64,000 bases of DNA from assembly GCA_029204225.1 (NCBI GenBank), contig CM055098.1, positions 46,253,428 through 46,317,427 of the forward strand. Direction: 5' to 3'. Source of the DNA: Diphasiastrum complanatum. Taxonomy: Eukaryota > Streptophyta > Lycopodiopsida > Lycopodiales > Lycopodiaceae. The notes below the pieces were generated by a model. The model had not been told where the DNA came from and made no database searches. It saw only the letters and a list, made by a program, of their open reading frames with translations. The position numbers and the translations under genes are program-made. Below are positions 1 through 11,416 of the stretch, piece by piece; positions within the stretch are counted from its first letter, which is position 1; each line of letters begins with the position of its first letter.

Positions 1-415
1 TATTAACTAGGGTTAGGGTTGCCTTGGGATTTGCAAACCCTCCAACAGGGACTACTTTCTCCTTCCTTTTGGCTACTTTGGAAGATTTGCCTTTTTAGGG
101 TTAGAACCCTAGATGTGGACTTACATTCATACACTTCCTTCAATGCATTCCATGCTTCACTTGAAAAAGTGCACTTACCAACTTCCTTAAGTTCATTTGT
201 GACATTCATCTTGATGATGTGAAGTGCCTCTTGGACCTTTTTTCATACCTTGCTTGGTCTTGAGGCACCAAAGATCTCTCTTCCACCACTGCAACAATGT
301 CCATTAGCTCATTCAACTCAAGCAAGGATTTCATCTTGCTTTCCAAGTTGAATAATAGGTAGAGTTGAGCCTATCATTACTTTCCAACATGATTCCACTG
401 TTAGTAGCCATCATC
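1..415 (-). pseudogene. Ty1/copia gag fragment (UBN2-type), 5' part
   Basis: Read on the minus strand, this encodes the N-terminal half of a copia Gag. Near 390-330 there is an LESNDRLNSTYYSTWK-like start, and at 209-3 the segment AWNALKEVYECKSTSRVLTL matches the helical core of the UBN2/gag-polypeptide family of plant copia elements. The two parts are in different frames, and the relic runs off the left edge of the window. No zinc knuckle is visible. Gag would form the virus-like particle of the retrotransposon; this copy is clearly dead. Confidence 0.7.
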
Positions 416-663
416 CAAAATGATTACTCCTCCTCTCTTAACCTATGTTAATGCACTAAGCATGCACACTCCTCTCAAAAAATGAAAGAATAGTGAAATC
501 ACAAAGATTTAGAACCTTGCAATACTATCTCTCTTAAAATAGTCAAGTTACATGTAATTTTTTGATGAATCTTGATCAACACATGATCAAATACAATACA
601 TTGATCCTAAGATATGAAAAATGATGAAACACACTCTTGAATAGGTTGGCACCTTTCCAACAA

Positions 664-937
664 GATACCTAATCAAAAATTTGAAGAGAAAATTGATGTG
701 AAGCAAGAAAACTCCACAACTATATATAGCAACAGTCATAGTGGCATTCAACTAGCAAAGAATCTGGTGTTCCATACAAGAACCAAACACATCGAGATTC
801 ACTATCACTTCATATGTGAGAGATTGCTAGTTATGGAAATAGATCTTGTTCATTGTAGTATAGATGAGCAACTAGTTGATATTCTCACTAAGCCACTCAT
901 TAGAGAAAAGTTTGATAAGTTTAGATCACAACTTTAA
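664..937 (+). pseudogene. Ty1/copia RNase H C-terminal fragment
   Basis: The plus-strand ORF ends with the classical copia RNase H tail. A SGIQLAKN-like stretch is followed by RTKHIEIHYHFICER and then DEQLVDILTKPL. These match the terminal part of Pol (family SNSAIQLAKN..TKHIEIRYHFIRE..ADIFTKPL). Reverse transcriptase, integrase and gag are absent upstream. It lies opposite in strand to the neighbouring gag relic, so it comes from a different insertion. A purine-rich stretch near 1001-1013 could be a polypurine tract, but no LTR partner was found. Confidence 0.75.
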
Positions 938-939
938 TG

Positions 940-1935
940 TACTTAAAGTTTGTTAGCTTTGATGCTATGTATAAATGTGGATAAAATGTAGAGTTTGCTT
1001 TTAAGGAGAGAGTTAAAATAAAATTAGACCTAATGTTGTACTATGGCTCCAGTCATGTGACTATGACCAATTGCACATGTAACAAGTAAAATCTAAGTCC
1101 CAAAAAATGCTAATATACCTTCAATGGCCCTTTACTTAGTTTCAAGAAACCATTTACTTGCAGAAATGTCAATAGGTATCCATCGGTCTATCCAAAATGA
1201 CGAGCCATTTTGCAATCTATTCTAGAAACTCATGTAAATTTGCAAATTCGTAAAAACTCCATTTACAATTTGTATTTACAAGTACGTACAAATATGTATA
1301 GCATATTCGCATTGTGAAAAATTTCAAATCACAAAGACCTAATTATGCCTTTTGATCTTTGGCAAATTTGGAGAGTGCATCTAGCTTCATTACCAATGTA
1401 GAAATCATGCATCATCTACACATAGAAAATGACAATTCAATAAGAACTTGCCATAAACACTTAGATATGATATTCTACTATCCATGTCCATAAAATAGCT
1501 ATACAATATTAGTACTCACATGTGTGAACTCATATACAGAAGAAAAATAACAATCTACATCTGATCTCACTATATCACCACCAAAATACAAGAGTTGATG
1601 TAGAATCCCAAAGAAATTCCATAAGAATGAATGAGAGAAGAATGAGAGAGATAAATTTCTCCCACTTGTAACAGCCTCTTGACCTATTTGGAAAATCTTG
1701 CCCAAGCTTATAAACTACGGAAGTTTCTAGGTACTTGCCAAAAACCTAGATCTAATTTGACTAGATTCAATGTATCTCTACTAACCAATTAGAGTAAGTC
1801 CAAATTCGACCTAATAAAACTATAGTATACTTGTTAAACATAGTAAAAATACTATATCTAGTCCTTATTGACATAACATTCCCAAAATTCCATCCAACAT
1901 GAAGTAGATTAGGTGAAGATAAGTATCAAGCCTAA
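940..1935. other. Non-coding, with a diverged LTR-like remnant near 1555-1760
   Basis: No gene is supported. Positions 1590-1740 keep the same order of short blocks as the LTRs at 6306 and 7305: a GAATGAGAGAAGAATGAGAGAGA block, then TTGTAACAG, then a CCTATTTGG motif. This suggests a strongly diverged minus-strand LTR of that copia family. Boundaries cannot be set. Confidence 0.35.
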
Positions 1936-2205
1936 TCAAACTAGCCCTCTTGAGTCCATAACAGACCTCAATAATCTCACCAATGAGATCTCCCTTCCTT
2001 TGTGCCTTTTGAGTTGCTCCATGTAGTCTTCTCCAACCAACCTTTTGCCATCTCGACCATGAGTGAACAATTCACCATAATCATTGAATGCTTTGAGTTG
2101 ATGAAGGTATGTGAGATCCATGCCTTGGATCTTCACAAGAACCACTCTTCCATTGGCCTTTCCTCCACAAGACTCCCTCTTAATGATTGCATCATAAGAA
2201 GTAGA
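1936..2205 (-). pseudogene. Unidentified ORF fragment abutting a copia LTR end
   Basis: A minus-strand frame stays open for about 100 codons, and its first codons lie inside the LTR remnant at 2206. It is rich in charged residues (GKRLVGEDYMEQLKRHKGRE). Directly after the LTR terminus one expects the TGGTATCA primer-binding site, but it is absent. The ORF is therefore probably internal retroelement sequence joined to the LTR by a deletion. I do not recognise a domain. Confidence 0.3.
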
Positions 2206-2335
2206 AACTGTGAAGGATTTCAAGTCATTCAAGATCCAATCCATGTCCCTGATCTTTGGTTACAAAAAGGAGCAAACCAACAATTATGCCAATGTAGAAA
2301 AATCAGCATCTACATATACAAGATTAATCGTGCAC
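2206..2335 (-). repeat. LTR remnant, copia family 1 (3'-terminal portion)
   Basis: The sequence starting TGTGAAGGATTTCAAGTC is nearly identical over about 100 bp to the end of the LTR at 6306, including the shared block CCATGTCCCTGATCTTTGG. Similarity fades after about 2335. Confidence 0.6.
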
Positions 2336-4590
2336 ATAGGTGAATAATCTCACTATGACCCAATAAATAAACACATTCTTATCTGGCAGATTCCTCCAAA
2401 ATCCACATATGTTACTCACATATCTCGTTGAGATCTTGTAACTCAGCTACAAAATATTTTCTATTTCTCATGAGTAAATAACATATCCGAAAAATCTCTT
2501 AGACGAATAAAACTCACTCTGAGCAGTTTTCCAACCCAGTTTATCTCTAATTACATAATTTCTTCCACTCAATCAACTCCTCTCTGATCCTAGTACTAAA
2601 CTAAGATTAGATTGATCCAATATAGAACTCTCAGACTCAAATTATGATCAAACTTACTTTTATTCCAATCAAAATGGAATTAGTAACCTTTGACCTTTTA
2701 CTGTACTACTTACAGATAATGATTCAAATATCAACCTGTTCTAGTTTCAGATTGTTCACCACAATCCCTAGAGAATTCCTCTTTTTCGAAAAGTTCCAAT
2801 TAGGTATCTTACTCTGAATCTATCCAAAATTACTTTCAGACCAAATCTCATTTCTCTACCACAATTGATTCTCTTCCAAGACTATGCAATCTACGGATTT
2901 CCAAATATAATTTTATTCCACCACTTCTCCCTTCCTTTTAAAGAAATTATAAATTTAAAAAAAAGTTAACTGGAAAGATGATATATGAAAATATCTAAAT
3001 CCAAGAAAAGTCAATAATAAGTGCATTCCAATAAAGGATTCACTCTTTTCCTTCAAATATTTTCATCCCGAGTGACAGTACAATCATTCTATTGAAACCT
3101 ATTTATGCAACAGAGATATTCTAGATTTAAGAAATTGAAACACTTTAACCTTAGAATTATCTGAATTCCAAGTCCATTCCCACAAGTAGTAATTTATATG
3201 ACATAACAAGGGTTATCACTTTCGTAAAACGATCAGTGTGATGTGAATTCATCGAAAACTGATGGTTTTTTAATTATATTGCTTGTAAGACGCATGATTA
3301 GTGAATCATTTGGGTTCATCAGTTAAAATTTTGTGCATTGGATGTACAATATTCTTGGAATACAGTATTTCTCAGTTAAGGAATAGACTCAGCTCATTAG
3401 TGATTGTATCTCAAAGAGCTCAATTGGATAGAAAATCATAATAAATCTGAGAATAATATCTGAATTGATATTCAACAGGACTTTGGATATCTAGATTTGA
3501 TTCTAGATTGTAATCTAAAGTTTTTGTAGTTGAAGATTATTGTCATTTTGGTATGCGTTCAGTCTTTAATTACCAGTGATTTATAGAACTTAAATCTTGC
3601 ACTTCAGTCAAAGAATCATGTTTGAAGAATATTCCTAAATCTTACTTTTCTTGAGTGATGTCGGACATATATTCTAGTATCCTGTAAATGATTATGGTTT
3701 TGGATGCTAGAAAATTATGATTGACGAATCATACGAATCTAAATATTTACGATTGGCAGATTATAAATAGATACTTAATTATTGTCAGAGGATTATAAGG
3801 AATTGCGATGTTTCTTGAGTGTGATGATTAATTCTTGATCTATTATTTGAGTAAGAATTCAGATCAGTGTTTTTGAATCTCTCTACTCCAGCATTTCAAT
3901 TGAGAACCTACGGATCTCATAGACATTATTTTATTTATCTAGTGGATGCTATTCTACTACAGTTTATGGTCTGCAGATGCTTGAGTATAGTTTTTTCGTT
4001 TGATTGGATCTCCAGTTATCATAGAAGACAGACAAGTCTATTAAGATGATTGAATGCTATTTTTTTGTATTTGGTGCTAGAAATAGGAGCATTTAACTCA
4101 AAAGAGTATCTGGGATACTCAGAGTTGAGTTTTAATCATTCTATATCTTAATGATTCTCCTAGAGATTCTAGTTGAATGAATTATCATATCTTAGAATTA
4201 GATTCTAAGGATAGTTGTATTTGAAATTTTTTTATGAATTATTTGCCAAAGTTTGTGAATAATTTCAGACTGTAATTTCTTTAACTTTAATCTCCTAAGT
4301 TAGATAATATTTCACTCAGTGGTTCATGTAAGTGTTTTACATGAAGGTGATGTTACTAACTTGTAGTGAGTGTAACCCAGTTGAGAAATGTATCGCTTAG
4401 TATACTTTTCAAACGAGAGTTTGTACTCCAGAGTAGAGATTAACGATTGGAAACAGTTTTTCTCTGAGTACTTGTTTGATAAGTAAGTTTGATTAAGAAA
4501 TAATGGTTTTCTCGGTTAATATTGAAAGTTAAAGAAACTATTTATGTAATTTTTTCTTGTTTTGAGGAGCTTCTAAAGATAGAAGCAGTT
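2336..4590. other. Degraded AT-rich sequence without recognisable gene
   Basis: About 2.25 kb with frequent stops on both strands. The only ORF of note, 60 codons at 3867, has no recognisable domain. Its position directly upstream of the LTR-like segment at 4605 suggests a heavily mutated gypsy internal region. No pol motif could be read, so this rests on position only. Confidence 0.3.
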
Positions 4591-5100
4591 CAAGGAGGGA
4601 AGAATGTTATGGCCATATTCGGTTAAGGACCTGGAATAGTCCTTATATGGTGGGCCGGCCCTCTGGTATTCGAGATTTGTTGGTCACGCCATGATTTAAT
4701 TCCATGTCAAGGCCAGTTTGTGACTAATAACCTTGAGAGGACCCAAACACTCTAATTGAGACATATGGAGTATTGCATGTCTGTGTGACGGATATAGACA
4801 GGAGGACTGCATGAAGAGATGAGACCTATTTATAGTTGACCTGCATGGGGGTTGCATGGTTTCATGCACATGACTCTACTCTCTATATAATGAGGTGGGG
4901 ATTCTCCCGTCGACATTATTGGATTTAGGGTACCAGTTTCTCTCTTCTCCTCTTACTTCACATGGCACGGCTTGGGGGCTAGATCCAGGTTTGATCTAGG
5001 ATTGGTTGGGCGGTTTGGCTCCATAGTCTCTCCTATTGTATTCTCCTATCCTCATCTTAGGGGTTATACCTTTGGGTCTTTATAACTGATATCTTTGTGA
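4591..5100 (+). repeat. Probable Ty3/gypsy-type LTR with adjacent polypurine tract
   Basis: A purine tract (CAAGGAGGGAAGAA) is followed immediately by TGTTATGGCCATATTCGG, the arrangement expected at the start of a 3' LTR. A TATA-like CTCTATATAATGAGG lies near 4880, at a plausible U3/R position. The 3' end of the LTR is uncertain because no second copy occurs in the window. Confidence 0.4.
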
Positions 5101-6289
5101 CCATTGAGTTATCCGCAGTTTTGGATGTCAATTGTCATGTTAGAAGAAGAATTTGATACATGGATTTCATTGAATCTGTTAATTGATAGAAGTTTATCCC
5201 TAGAGTTAGTGCTCTTGGATCCAGGGAGATTCGAAGCTTATCATTAACCAGAAAGGATTTAAATGTAATATCGAACCATATTAATTCTTCTATTTAGATC
5301 ACAAGATCAAGTGTGGATTGTGGTATCCATCTGAGCCAGTCATCCAAATAAATGAATTCTCCAGTTTATGGGAACAAGAGATAATATCCTATATGGAAAT
5401 GGTATGGGACATCAGTTTTTTTGGAAAGGTAATTCTAGGACTGTAAAGATATGATGATCAATGGTGTGTTTTAATACCTAGTCGCGATATGGGAAAATCG
5501 TAATGATAGGAGTTAAAAAACTACTTTCATTTCCGGTTAAATCCTATGGTGAATTATATTCAAAAGATCAGACTAGTAGCTAGGAGTTGATTTTTGTATA
5601 TCGGTAATTCAGCCCAGGTATAGGATAGAAATGAAATTGTTTCAGATTTTTTTCTACAGTAATTAATCTTCAAACATTTACTAATGTTGTTACGTCTTCT
5701 TAGTACCCTAGTTGAAATAGATTTTTAGAGAACTGAAAATTTTGAGGGAAGAAGAGTGGACATCAGTGGTAGTAAGTGTGATTCGAGAAAAGTATTTCGC
5801 AGTTAGGATTTCAATAATCCCTATAAATAATTGCTGAATACCAAATATTAAGAATAGTGAAATCTTGATCAACCTATGATCTATCCTCAATCTAATGATT
5901 CTTGCCACTTCCTGAGATTGAAACACACTCAAATGAAGTTTAATAACCTCACAAACTAGAGATCCAATCAAAATTAGGATTTTGACAAAATCATAAAAAA
6001 TTGAATATCTCAAATTCTACATGCAATTTCTAAAAACTTGATATATCATCTTGTAGCCTCCAATAAGACCTTCATAATGTACCAAAAATTGGCTGATTAT
6101 AGTAAACCAAGTTTTAAATTGGAATTGATCAATTATATAAACCTATATTGAGTTTTGACCTACAAAAGATCAATTCTATACATGCAAAAATGCTGATTTT
6201 TGAGTAGAAATCAATCTAGCATGCTCTAGCATTGGTAACTCCTCCAAATCTGTGATAAATGTGGTTGATCCTTTCATAACCTGAAACAC
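5101..6289. other. No recognisable gene
   Basis: An ORF of about 100 codons on the minus strand (6013-5708) is isoleucine-rich and matches nothing I know. The part next to 6289 would be the untranslated leader of the minus-strand copia element whose LTR lies at 6306-6908. Confidence 0.3.
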
Positions 6290-6305
6290 AATAGCTTTGA
6301 TACCA
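6290..6305 (-). other. Primer-binding site, copia family 1
   Basis: On the minus strand TGGTATCAAAGC follows directly after the LTR terminus at 6306. It is complementary to the initiator Met-tRNA 3' end and is the usual primer-binding site of plant copia elements. It identifies 6306-6908 as a 5' LTR reading leftward. Confidence 0.75.
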
Positions 6306-6908
6306 TGTGAAGGATTTCAAATCATTCCAGATCCAATCCATGTCCCTGATCTTTGGTTACAAAAAGGAACAAACCAACAATCCTGCCAATGTAGATGCAA
6401 ACTCTAAGAGATACTGATCAAACATGGACCAAAATATAAAATATGGTTGTTGTCTGCACAATTACAATATACTACTGTATTTCACACGTGTGGATCCAAA
6501 AATAGTCATAAATGATCATTCTACATATAGAATTGCAAGATAACATCATGAGAGTGCACCAATGAGTAGTAGAACCCAAAGAGAACCATGTATAATGATG
6601 AAATGAGAGAGAGAAGAGAGAAGATGTGTCTCTCCATGAGTTTTCTCCTCTTATAACAGGTCCAAACCCTATTTGGCCTCCAAAATGTAAACCCCACTAT
6701 TTTTGGGTCTAGATTCAAAGTACCCAACATTCAAATTTGAATCTCTCTCAAACTTGACTACCAACTTTCGCACATTTTCAAACAGTGTTTATTGAATGTA
6801 TTTTAAACTATCATAACTTCAAAAAGTTTATCTCTAAGTCTAAAATAAGTTCTAGGCCTCAATTGACAGTTTACAAAAATATGACTAAACTTGTTGAAAT
6901 CTCTCACA
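6306..6908 (-). repeat. LTR, copia family 1 (5' LTR of a leftward element)
   Basis: About 603 bp bounded by TGTGAAGGAT and ATCTCTCACA-type inverted ends. It shares long blocks with 7305-7823 (GGTCCAAACCCTATTTGGCC, TTTTGGGTCTAGATTCAA) and with 31216-31385. The primer-binding site flanks its left end. The internal region to the left has decayed beyond recognition. Confidence 0.7.
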
Positions 6909-7294
6909 GAAACCTCTTGAACATTAGAAGCCATGAAAAGAATCAATAGTACCTTCAACATAAGAATGATTGAAGTACTCTCTTTTTCCAAACAAGCACT
7001 TCTACTTAATGATTTAGGTAATGACTCATATGATAATGATTCTCCCTCACTATCATTCACAATGACATCATTCAAAGTACATCCTACTTTGAACACTTCA
7101 CATGCTTCTCTTCCTCTTGACTTGTGACTATCTCCCTCATCAAGTCTCATAATAGAAACACTTGATCTACTCTCTTTATGAAAAAATGTGACACCACTTT
7201 TTGCACAAATGACTTTTTTGGACTCATCACAAAAAAAATGTAGAAGGACCACTTCCTTCATGCATGCACCTAGCATCATTATTTTTTTCCACAT
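6909..7294 (-). CDS. Unidentified ORF between two copia LTRs
   Basis: A minus-strand reading frame of 163 codons (7294-6803) starts within the spacer between two same-family LTRs and runs about 100 bp into the LTR at 6908. The spacer part is Ser/Glu-rich, and a hydrophobic stretch (IILMLKVLLILFMAS) precedes the LTR. No retroelement motif is present. It may be captured host sequence or chance. The polypurine tract expected before an LTR is only weakly represented (CAAGAGG). I cannot assign a function. Confidence 0.25.
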
Positions 7295-7304
7295 GATTAA
7301 AGAA

Positions 7305-7823
7305 TGTGAAAGATTTCAGATCCTTAAGATCCAATCTACTTGAATGATCTTTGGTTAGAAAGAGGGATACACCACCAATTTCACCAATGTAGAAAAATCA
7401 GCACACAATTTGAGATGCAAACATCAATAGAACTTGATCAAACTTGATGAAATGATTATGTAATGTAGAACCCAAGAGAACCATGTATAAGCATGAAATG
7501 AGATAGAGAAGAGATAAGATTGCTCTCTCCACGAGCTACATCCTTTTATAACAGGTCCAAACCCTATTTGGCCACTTGGCTTTCCCACCAAAATGCTAAC
7601 CGTACTAATTTTGGGTCTAGATTCAATGTACCCAACTATTCAAATTGAATCTACTCAAACTCGCATTCTAACTTTCCCACACTTTCAAAAAGTGTTTATT
7701 CAAATGAAATCTAGACCAATGAACTTTGAAAAGTCAACCTCTAATTCTAAAACAAGTTTTGGCCTAAATATGCCAAATATGAAAATATTGCAAAATGTGA
7801 TGAAACTAGTTGAATCTTTCACA
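7305..7823 (-). repeat. 3' LTR of copia element 1 (leftward)
   Basis: About 519 bp with TGTGAAAGAT/ATCTTTCACA terminal inverted repeats. On the minus strand it is preceded directly by the polypurine tract GAAGAGGGAG (7824-7833), which follows the RNase H coding end. It is homologous to the LTRs at 6306 and 31216. Confidence 0.8.
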
Positions 7824-7833
7824 CTCCCTCTTC
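7824..7833 (-). other. Polypurine tract of copia element 1
   Basis: The minus strand reads GAAGAGGGAG immediately before the LTR start TGTGAAAG. This is the plus-strand priming site of reverse transcription. The same junction is preserved at 31205-31216 in the second copy. Confidence 0.75.
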
Positions 7834-8100
7834 AACTAGTTTTAGCATAGACTTTGATAATACTCCAAGTGAAGTCCTATGCTTCATGAACAAGTCTTTT
7901 CCAAATGCTTTGGTGAAAATATCAGCTACACATTCCCTTGAAGACACATGTTGAAGCTCCACCTCTGCAATGACTTGCTCCCTCACAAAATGATATTGTA
8001 TCTCAATATGCTTGCTCCTAGCACAGTTTTTGACAATAGAACTTTGATCCATCTTAAGAATGATCTTCTTCCTAAGAATAAATATCCTTTCAATGATCAT
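7834..8100 (-). pseudogene. Copia element 1: RNase H C-terminus
   Basis: A minus-strand frame carries a copia RNase H tail: RSKHIEIQYHFVREQV, then SSRECVADIFTKAFGK and a terminal LKLVEEGV directly before the polypurine tract. The usual HCDNQSAIxLAKNPVFHAR segment is shortened to DQSSIVKNCARS by a small deletion. The catalytic N-terminal half of RNase H is missing; upstream sequence is unrelated. Confidence 0.75.
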
Positions 8101-8930
8101 GTAATGCTCAAAATAGAAACAACCGTAATTGATATAGAGAGAATAGTGTCCACTTGGGATGCTTCACTATTTCTTACATCAATTTTACATATCAAGATGT
8201 AACTAGAACATGAAGAATCAAATAGAATGTAAATGAAATGATTCCACCATACTTCCAACTTTGAACTCTCTGAAAAAATACAGCAAACAAACAATAAATG
8301 TGAGTGATCAACATTTGCTTGCATGTCTCCTCCTCCTTTGTCCTTTGTTGCCATGTATCCACCATGATGCTCCATGATTGAGCTTCCATCTCCATCTTGC
8401 CATAGGATGCCATCAAGCCTTGATGACTTGACCATGAGTGAGTGACATAATGAACCTCCAATAGCTTCATTTCCATCAGCAAAACCAGCCAAGAGTGCTA
8501 GTACACATCCAACATCAAAACAATGCTCACCAATGTAACTACTTTTACCATATCTTGACAATTTGCACACATTCACATGAAAATGCTCAAACATGAGATA
8601 GAACAAGTAAAGTAAACTTGAACAACACTTACTTGTTGCTCCTTTGACCTTACTTGAGTCTTCAATATGCTGCAAAAACATATCCATAACATCTTTTCCA
8701 ATTACCTCTCCTTTGATGCTCTTGACTAGCTCCAATTGCCAACTTCCCTTTTGACTAGTTGAAGCACTTTGAGATCAACTTCTTGATCTTCAACTTGATC
8801 ATCAAAGTCATTGAACAAACTTTGTTTTCCAGATCCAATACTTGATTTTACAACAATATAACATCCATCCACTTGCATAGCTCCATGTACACAAGAAGAT
8901 CCTCCAAAAGATGTTCCACTCTTCATAAGA
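8101..8930 (-). other. Copia element 1: unrelated segment in place of reverse transcriptase
   Basis: In an intact copia element this position, between the integrase linker and RNase H, holds reverse transcriptase. None of its motifs is visible here. The integrase-RT linker reads normally up to ALMKSGT, then switches to foreign sequence. Long stretches stay open in alternating frames, for example KDVMDMFLQHIEDSSKVKG. The same sequence recurs at 30283-31100 on the plus strand in the same relative position, so the replacement was present before the copies separated. Possible origins are a captured host transcript, a swap with another transposon, or a non-autonomous subfamily. I do not recognise the protein. 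Confidence 0.55.
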
Positions 8931-10265
8931 GCTTGATACTCGAGATCCATTGCTTGGATCCACTCCTCTTCTTTCGCCCTTTTGATCATATGTGAGCCTT
9001 GAAGATACTTGTCTTTCTCTTGATGTTCTCCTTGGCTTTTGACTTGATGAAGGTCCATCATCACCACCATCCAAAGTAAGATCCTTCTCATCAACATCAA
9101 AAATGTTAGATCCATCCACTCTACCATCAATCATGCTTGAAGACACCTTTGGAATGTTTCCCTCATCAAAATGACATCTCTACCAACAATCACTTTGTTA
9201 GTAGAAGGAATGTAAACCTTATAGGCTTCACTCACCTCACTATATCCAACAAAAATACCTCTTCTTGAAGATGGATCCTCCTTGGTCCTATCTTCAAGAG
9301 TAATGTTGACATAGCATGTGCATCCAAAGGTTCTTAGAAAGTTGACACTCAGCCTCCTCTTGAATAGCATCTCAAAAGGTTTCCTTCCATCCAAAATAGC
9401 ACTCGGCCACCTATTGCACACGAAATTGGCACACAACAAAGCTTGATCCCAAAATGGTTTGTCAAGATTAGCACTTAACCTCATAGCTTTAGCACATTCA
9501 CAGAAAGTCCTACTCTTCCTTTCAACCACTCCATTTTGTTGTGGGGTCCTTGATGTTGTATATTCCCTCTTGATCCCATGCTCATCACAAAAGGCCTTGA
9601 ACTTGTTAGATATGTACTCACCACCATTGTCACCTCTCAAGCACTTGATCTTTGTGGAAAATTGGTTCTCCCTTGCATTCTTGAACTTGAAAAAGACATC
9701 ATACACTTCATCCTTGCTCTTTAGTAGATAGATCCAACAAAATCTACTAAAATCATCAATGAATGTTACATACATCTTAGCTCCACTATTGCTAATTGTA
9801 GTAAATCCATGAATATCCGAATGTACAAGTTGAAAAGGCTTTGTAGATCTAGAAATAGATCTAGTATAAGGTAGTCTATGTGACTTAGACAAAGCACAAG
9901 ACTCACAAACATGCTTGACATTACTTAAGGAACTTGGAAGACCAATCACAACCTTCTTCCTTGCCATTACCTCCAATGACTTAAATTTGAGGTGTCCCAT
10001 CCTTTTGTGCCAAACCTCTTGAATAGAAATTTGATCCCTTGCAACACATCCAACTTGGTTAGCGATAACACAAGCATCAAGTTTGAACAAATTCCCTTGC
10101 CTTTTACCTTTTCCAATCAAGACATCCTTCCTTTTGATCAAACAAGCATCTCCATCTAACTCCACCTTAATGAACATTCCTATCTGTAGAGAGAGAAATA
10201 AGAATTGTGCCAATCCCTTTGATTGCACACTCACCATCATTGGCCATGTAGATCACCCTCTTGTC
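8931..10265 (-). pseudogene. Copia element 1: protease tail, integrase and linker
   Basis: The minus-strand ORF (10240-9131, 369 codons) holds an almost complete copia integrase. In order there is a GAG-pre-integrase segment with the zinc-binding pair WHKRMGHL and CESCALSK, the catalytic core with D in LVHSDIHG, D in LRGDNGGEY and E in QQNGVVERK, and a C-terminal GIFVGYSEVSEAYKVY and IVGRDVIL. The D,D,E triad is therefore preserved. Upstream, at about 10330-10190, the frame reads the C-terminal part of retropepsin (VIYMANDGECAIKGIG-like), but the DSGA active-site loop is deleted. Downstream, 9146-8930 is the acidic/basic linker toward RT (EEWIQAMDLEYQALMK). Integrase would insert the cDNA; this copy cannot act alone. 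Confidence 0.85.
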
Positions 10266-10351
10266 ATCTCCATATGCCAACAAAGAAGTGAAGTACTCTT
10301 TGTGAAAATAGCAATACTTTAATCTTTGTCACCTTCACTTGACATTGGACT

Positions 10352-10687
10352 TCAAGAACACACCATAAGAGAATCACAAACATCCCGATCTTCGTCACTA
10401 GTAGTAAAATTGACTTGTTTGCTACCTTCATCACTTTGTTTCTTCAAACATTCATTAGCAAAATGTCCTTTGACTTCACAATAGAAACATTTTAACTTAG
10501 ATCTATTCTTCTTTTTGCCAAAAAAAAGTAGAAATCTCACCTTGATCTTGCTCTTTAGACCACTTGTCTTTGCTCTTGCCCTTGAACTTGCCCTTTGATA
10601 ACATAGCCTCTTCCTCTCCAACTTTAGATGTGGAAGTGATAGAAGTCTAAACTCCTCATTCACCAAGATTTCCTGCAAGTCCGCCAT
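10352..10687 (-). pseudogene. Copia element 1: Gag C-terminus with CCHC zinc knuckle
   Basis: A minus-strand frame of 111 codons has a basic stretch followed by CFYCEVKGHFANEC, a perfect C-x2-C-x4-H-x4-C nucleocapsid knuckle. The N-terminal part of Gag and the 5' LTR are missing: similarity ends near 10690, where another copia fragment in the opposite orientation begins. Gag nucleocapsid binds the element RNA. Confidence 0.75.
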
Positions 10688-10801
10688 TTACAAATCAAAA
10701 AAAGGTTATGTATAGAGAGAGATCCAAGGTTTACCTCCTGTAAACCCTTGCTGGCTGTTTTCTAGCATTCTTGGCCATTTTTCAAGCCTTTTGGATATGC
10801 A

Positions 10802-11110
10802 GAATTGTAAGGAGCACTTTACGTGCCAACGCTCAAAAGATACTTGCTCTCTGTGTCGAGAATCGCTGATCTTGGTGCACGAGTCCCATTCGATGGGAAC
10901 ATATGCCGAATAATCAAGCAAAAATCAAACAAGCTGCTGACTGTCGGATCAAGACATGAAAATCTTTACCAAGCAAAGATCATCAACTGACATGATAGCA
11001 TATTAAATGCATCAAAAAATGAAGATCATCTCTGGCACAGAAGAATGTATCATCAGAGTATGAGAATTCTACATTCTCAGACCTTGAACAAATCATTTCA
11101 TATTGGTGTT
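10802..11110 (+). pseudogene. Copia family 2 protease/GAG-pre-integrase fragment
   Basis: On the plus strand this reads VPTLKRYLLSVSRIADLGA, then FDGNICRI, then KLLTVGSRHENLYQA and LWHRRMYHQS. It is colinear with 54610-54830 in the copia element at 53.5-55.5 kb, so both belong to one family. It is truncated on both sides and wedged between a minus-strand copia relic and a gypsy relic, which indicates nested insertion or rearrangement. Confidence 0.7.
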
Positions 11111-11206
11111 CTTGGATGCCAATTCAATCCAATATCTTTGGATAACTAGCCTTACTCTATAATATTTAATCCTGAATATTACACTCTTCATCTCTTCCAT
11201 TACCCT

Positions 11207-11416
11207 TTGTACACTTATCATCCAAAAGAGGAGATTTCTCTCTCTCTCTTGGGGAACAATAAACCTTTTATACTATTAACATTCCAAAGGGTGATGCAAC
11301 GCGCTTTCAAGGATCTTTTACACAAGAATTTAGAGATTTATCTCGACGATATTGGTTTACATTCGTTTCAAGATAAACATCTCGATGCCCTTGAACAAGT
11401 ATTCATTCGCTGTTAG
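11207..11416 (+). pseudogene. Ty3/gypsy relic 1: reverse transcriptase fragment
   Basis: The plus frame reads TFQRVMQRAFKDLLHKNLEI and then YLDDIGLHS. YLDD is the catalytic YxDD box of Ty3/gypsy RT. It corresponds to the second half of the RT at 32916-33420, which is about 90% similar by eye. After FIRC the RT thumb and RNase H are missing, and the sequence jumps directly to integrase. Confidence 0.8.

Noticed and set aside
9-21. Telomere-like AGGGTTAGGGTT at the left edge
   Set aside because: Only two units, embedded in a copia gag reading frame; not evidence for a telomere or interstitial telomeric array.
10706-10921. 71-codon minus ORF at the gag end of copia element 1
   Set aside because: The plus strand of its lower-numbered neighbour encodes a recognisable copia protease/pre-integrase segment, so the minus ORF is a shadow.
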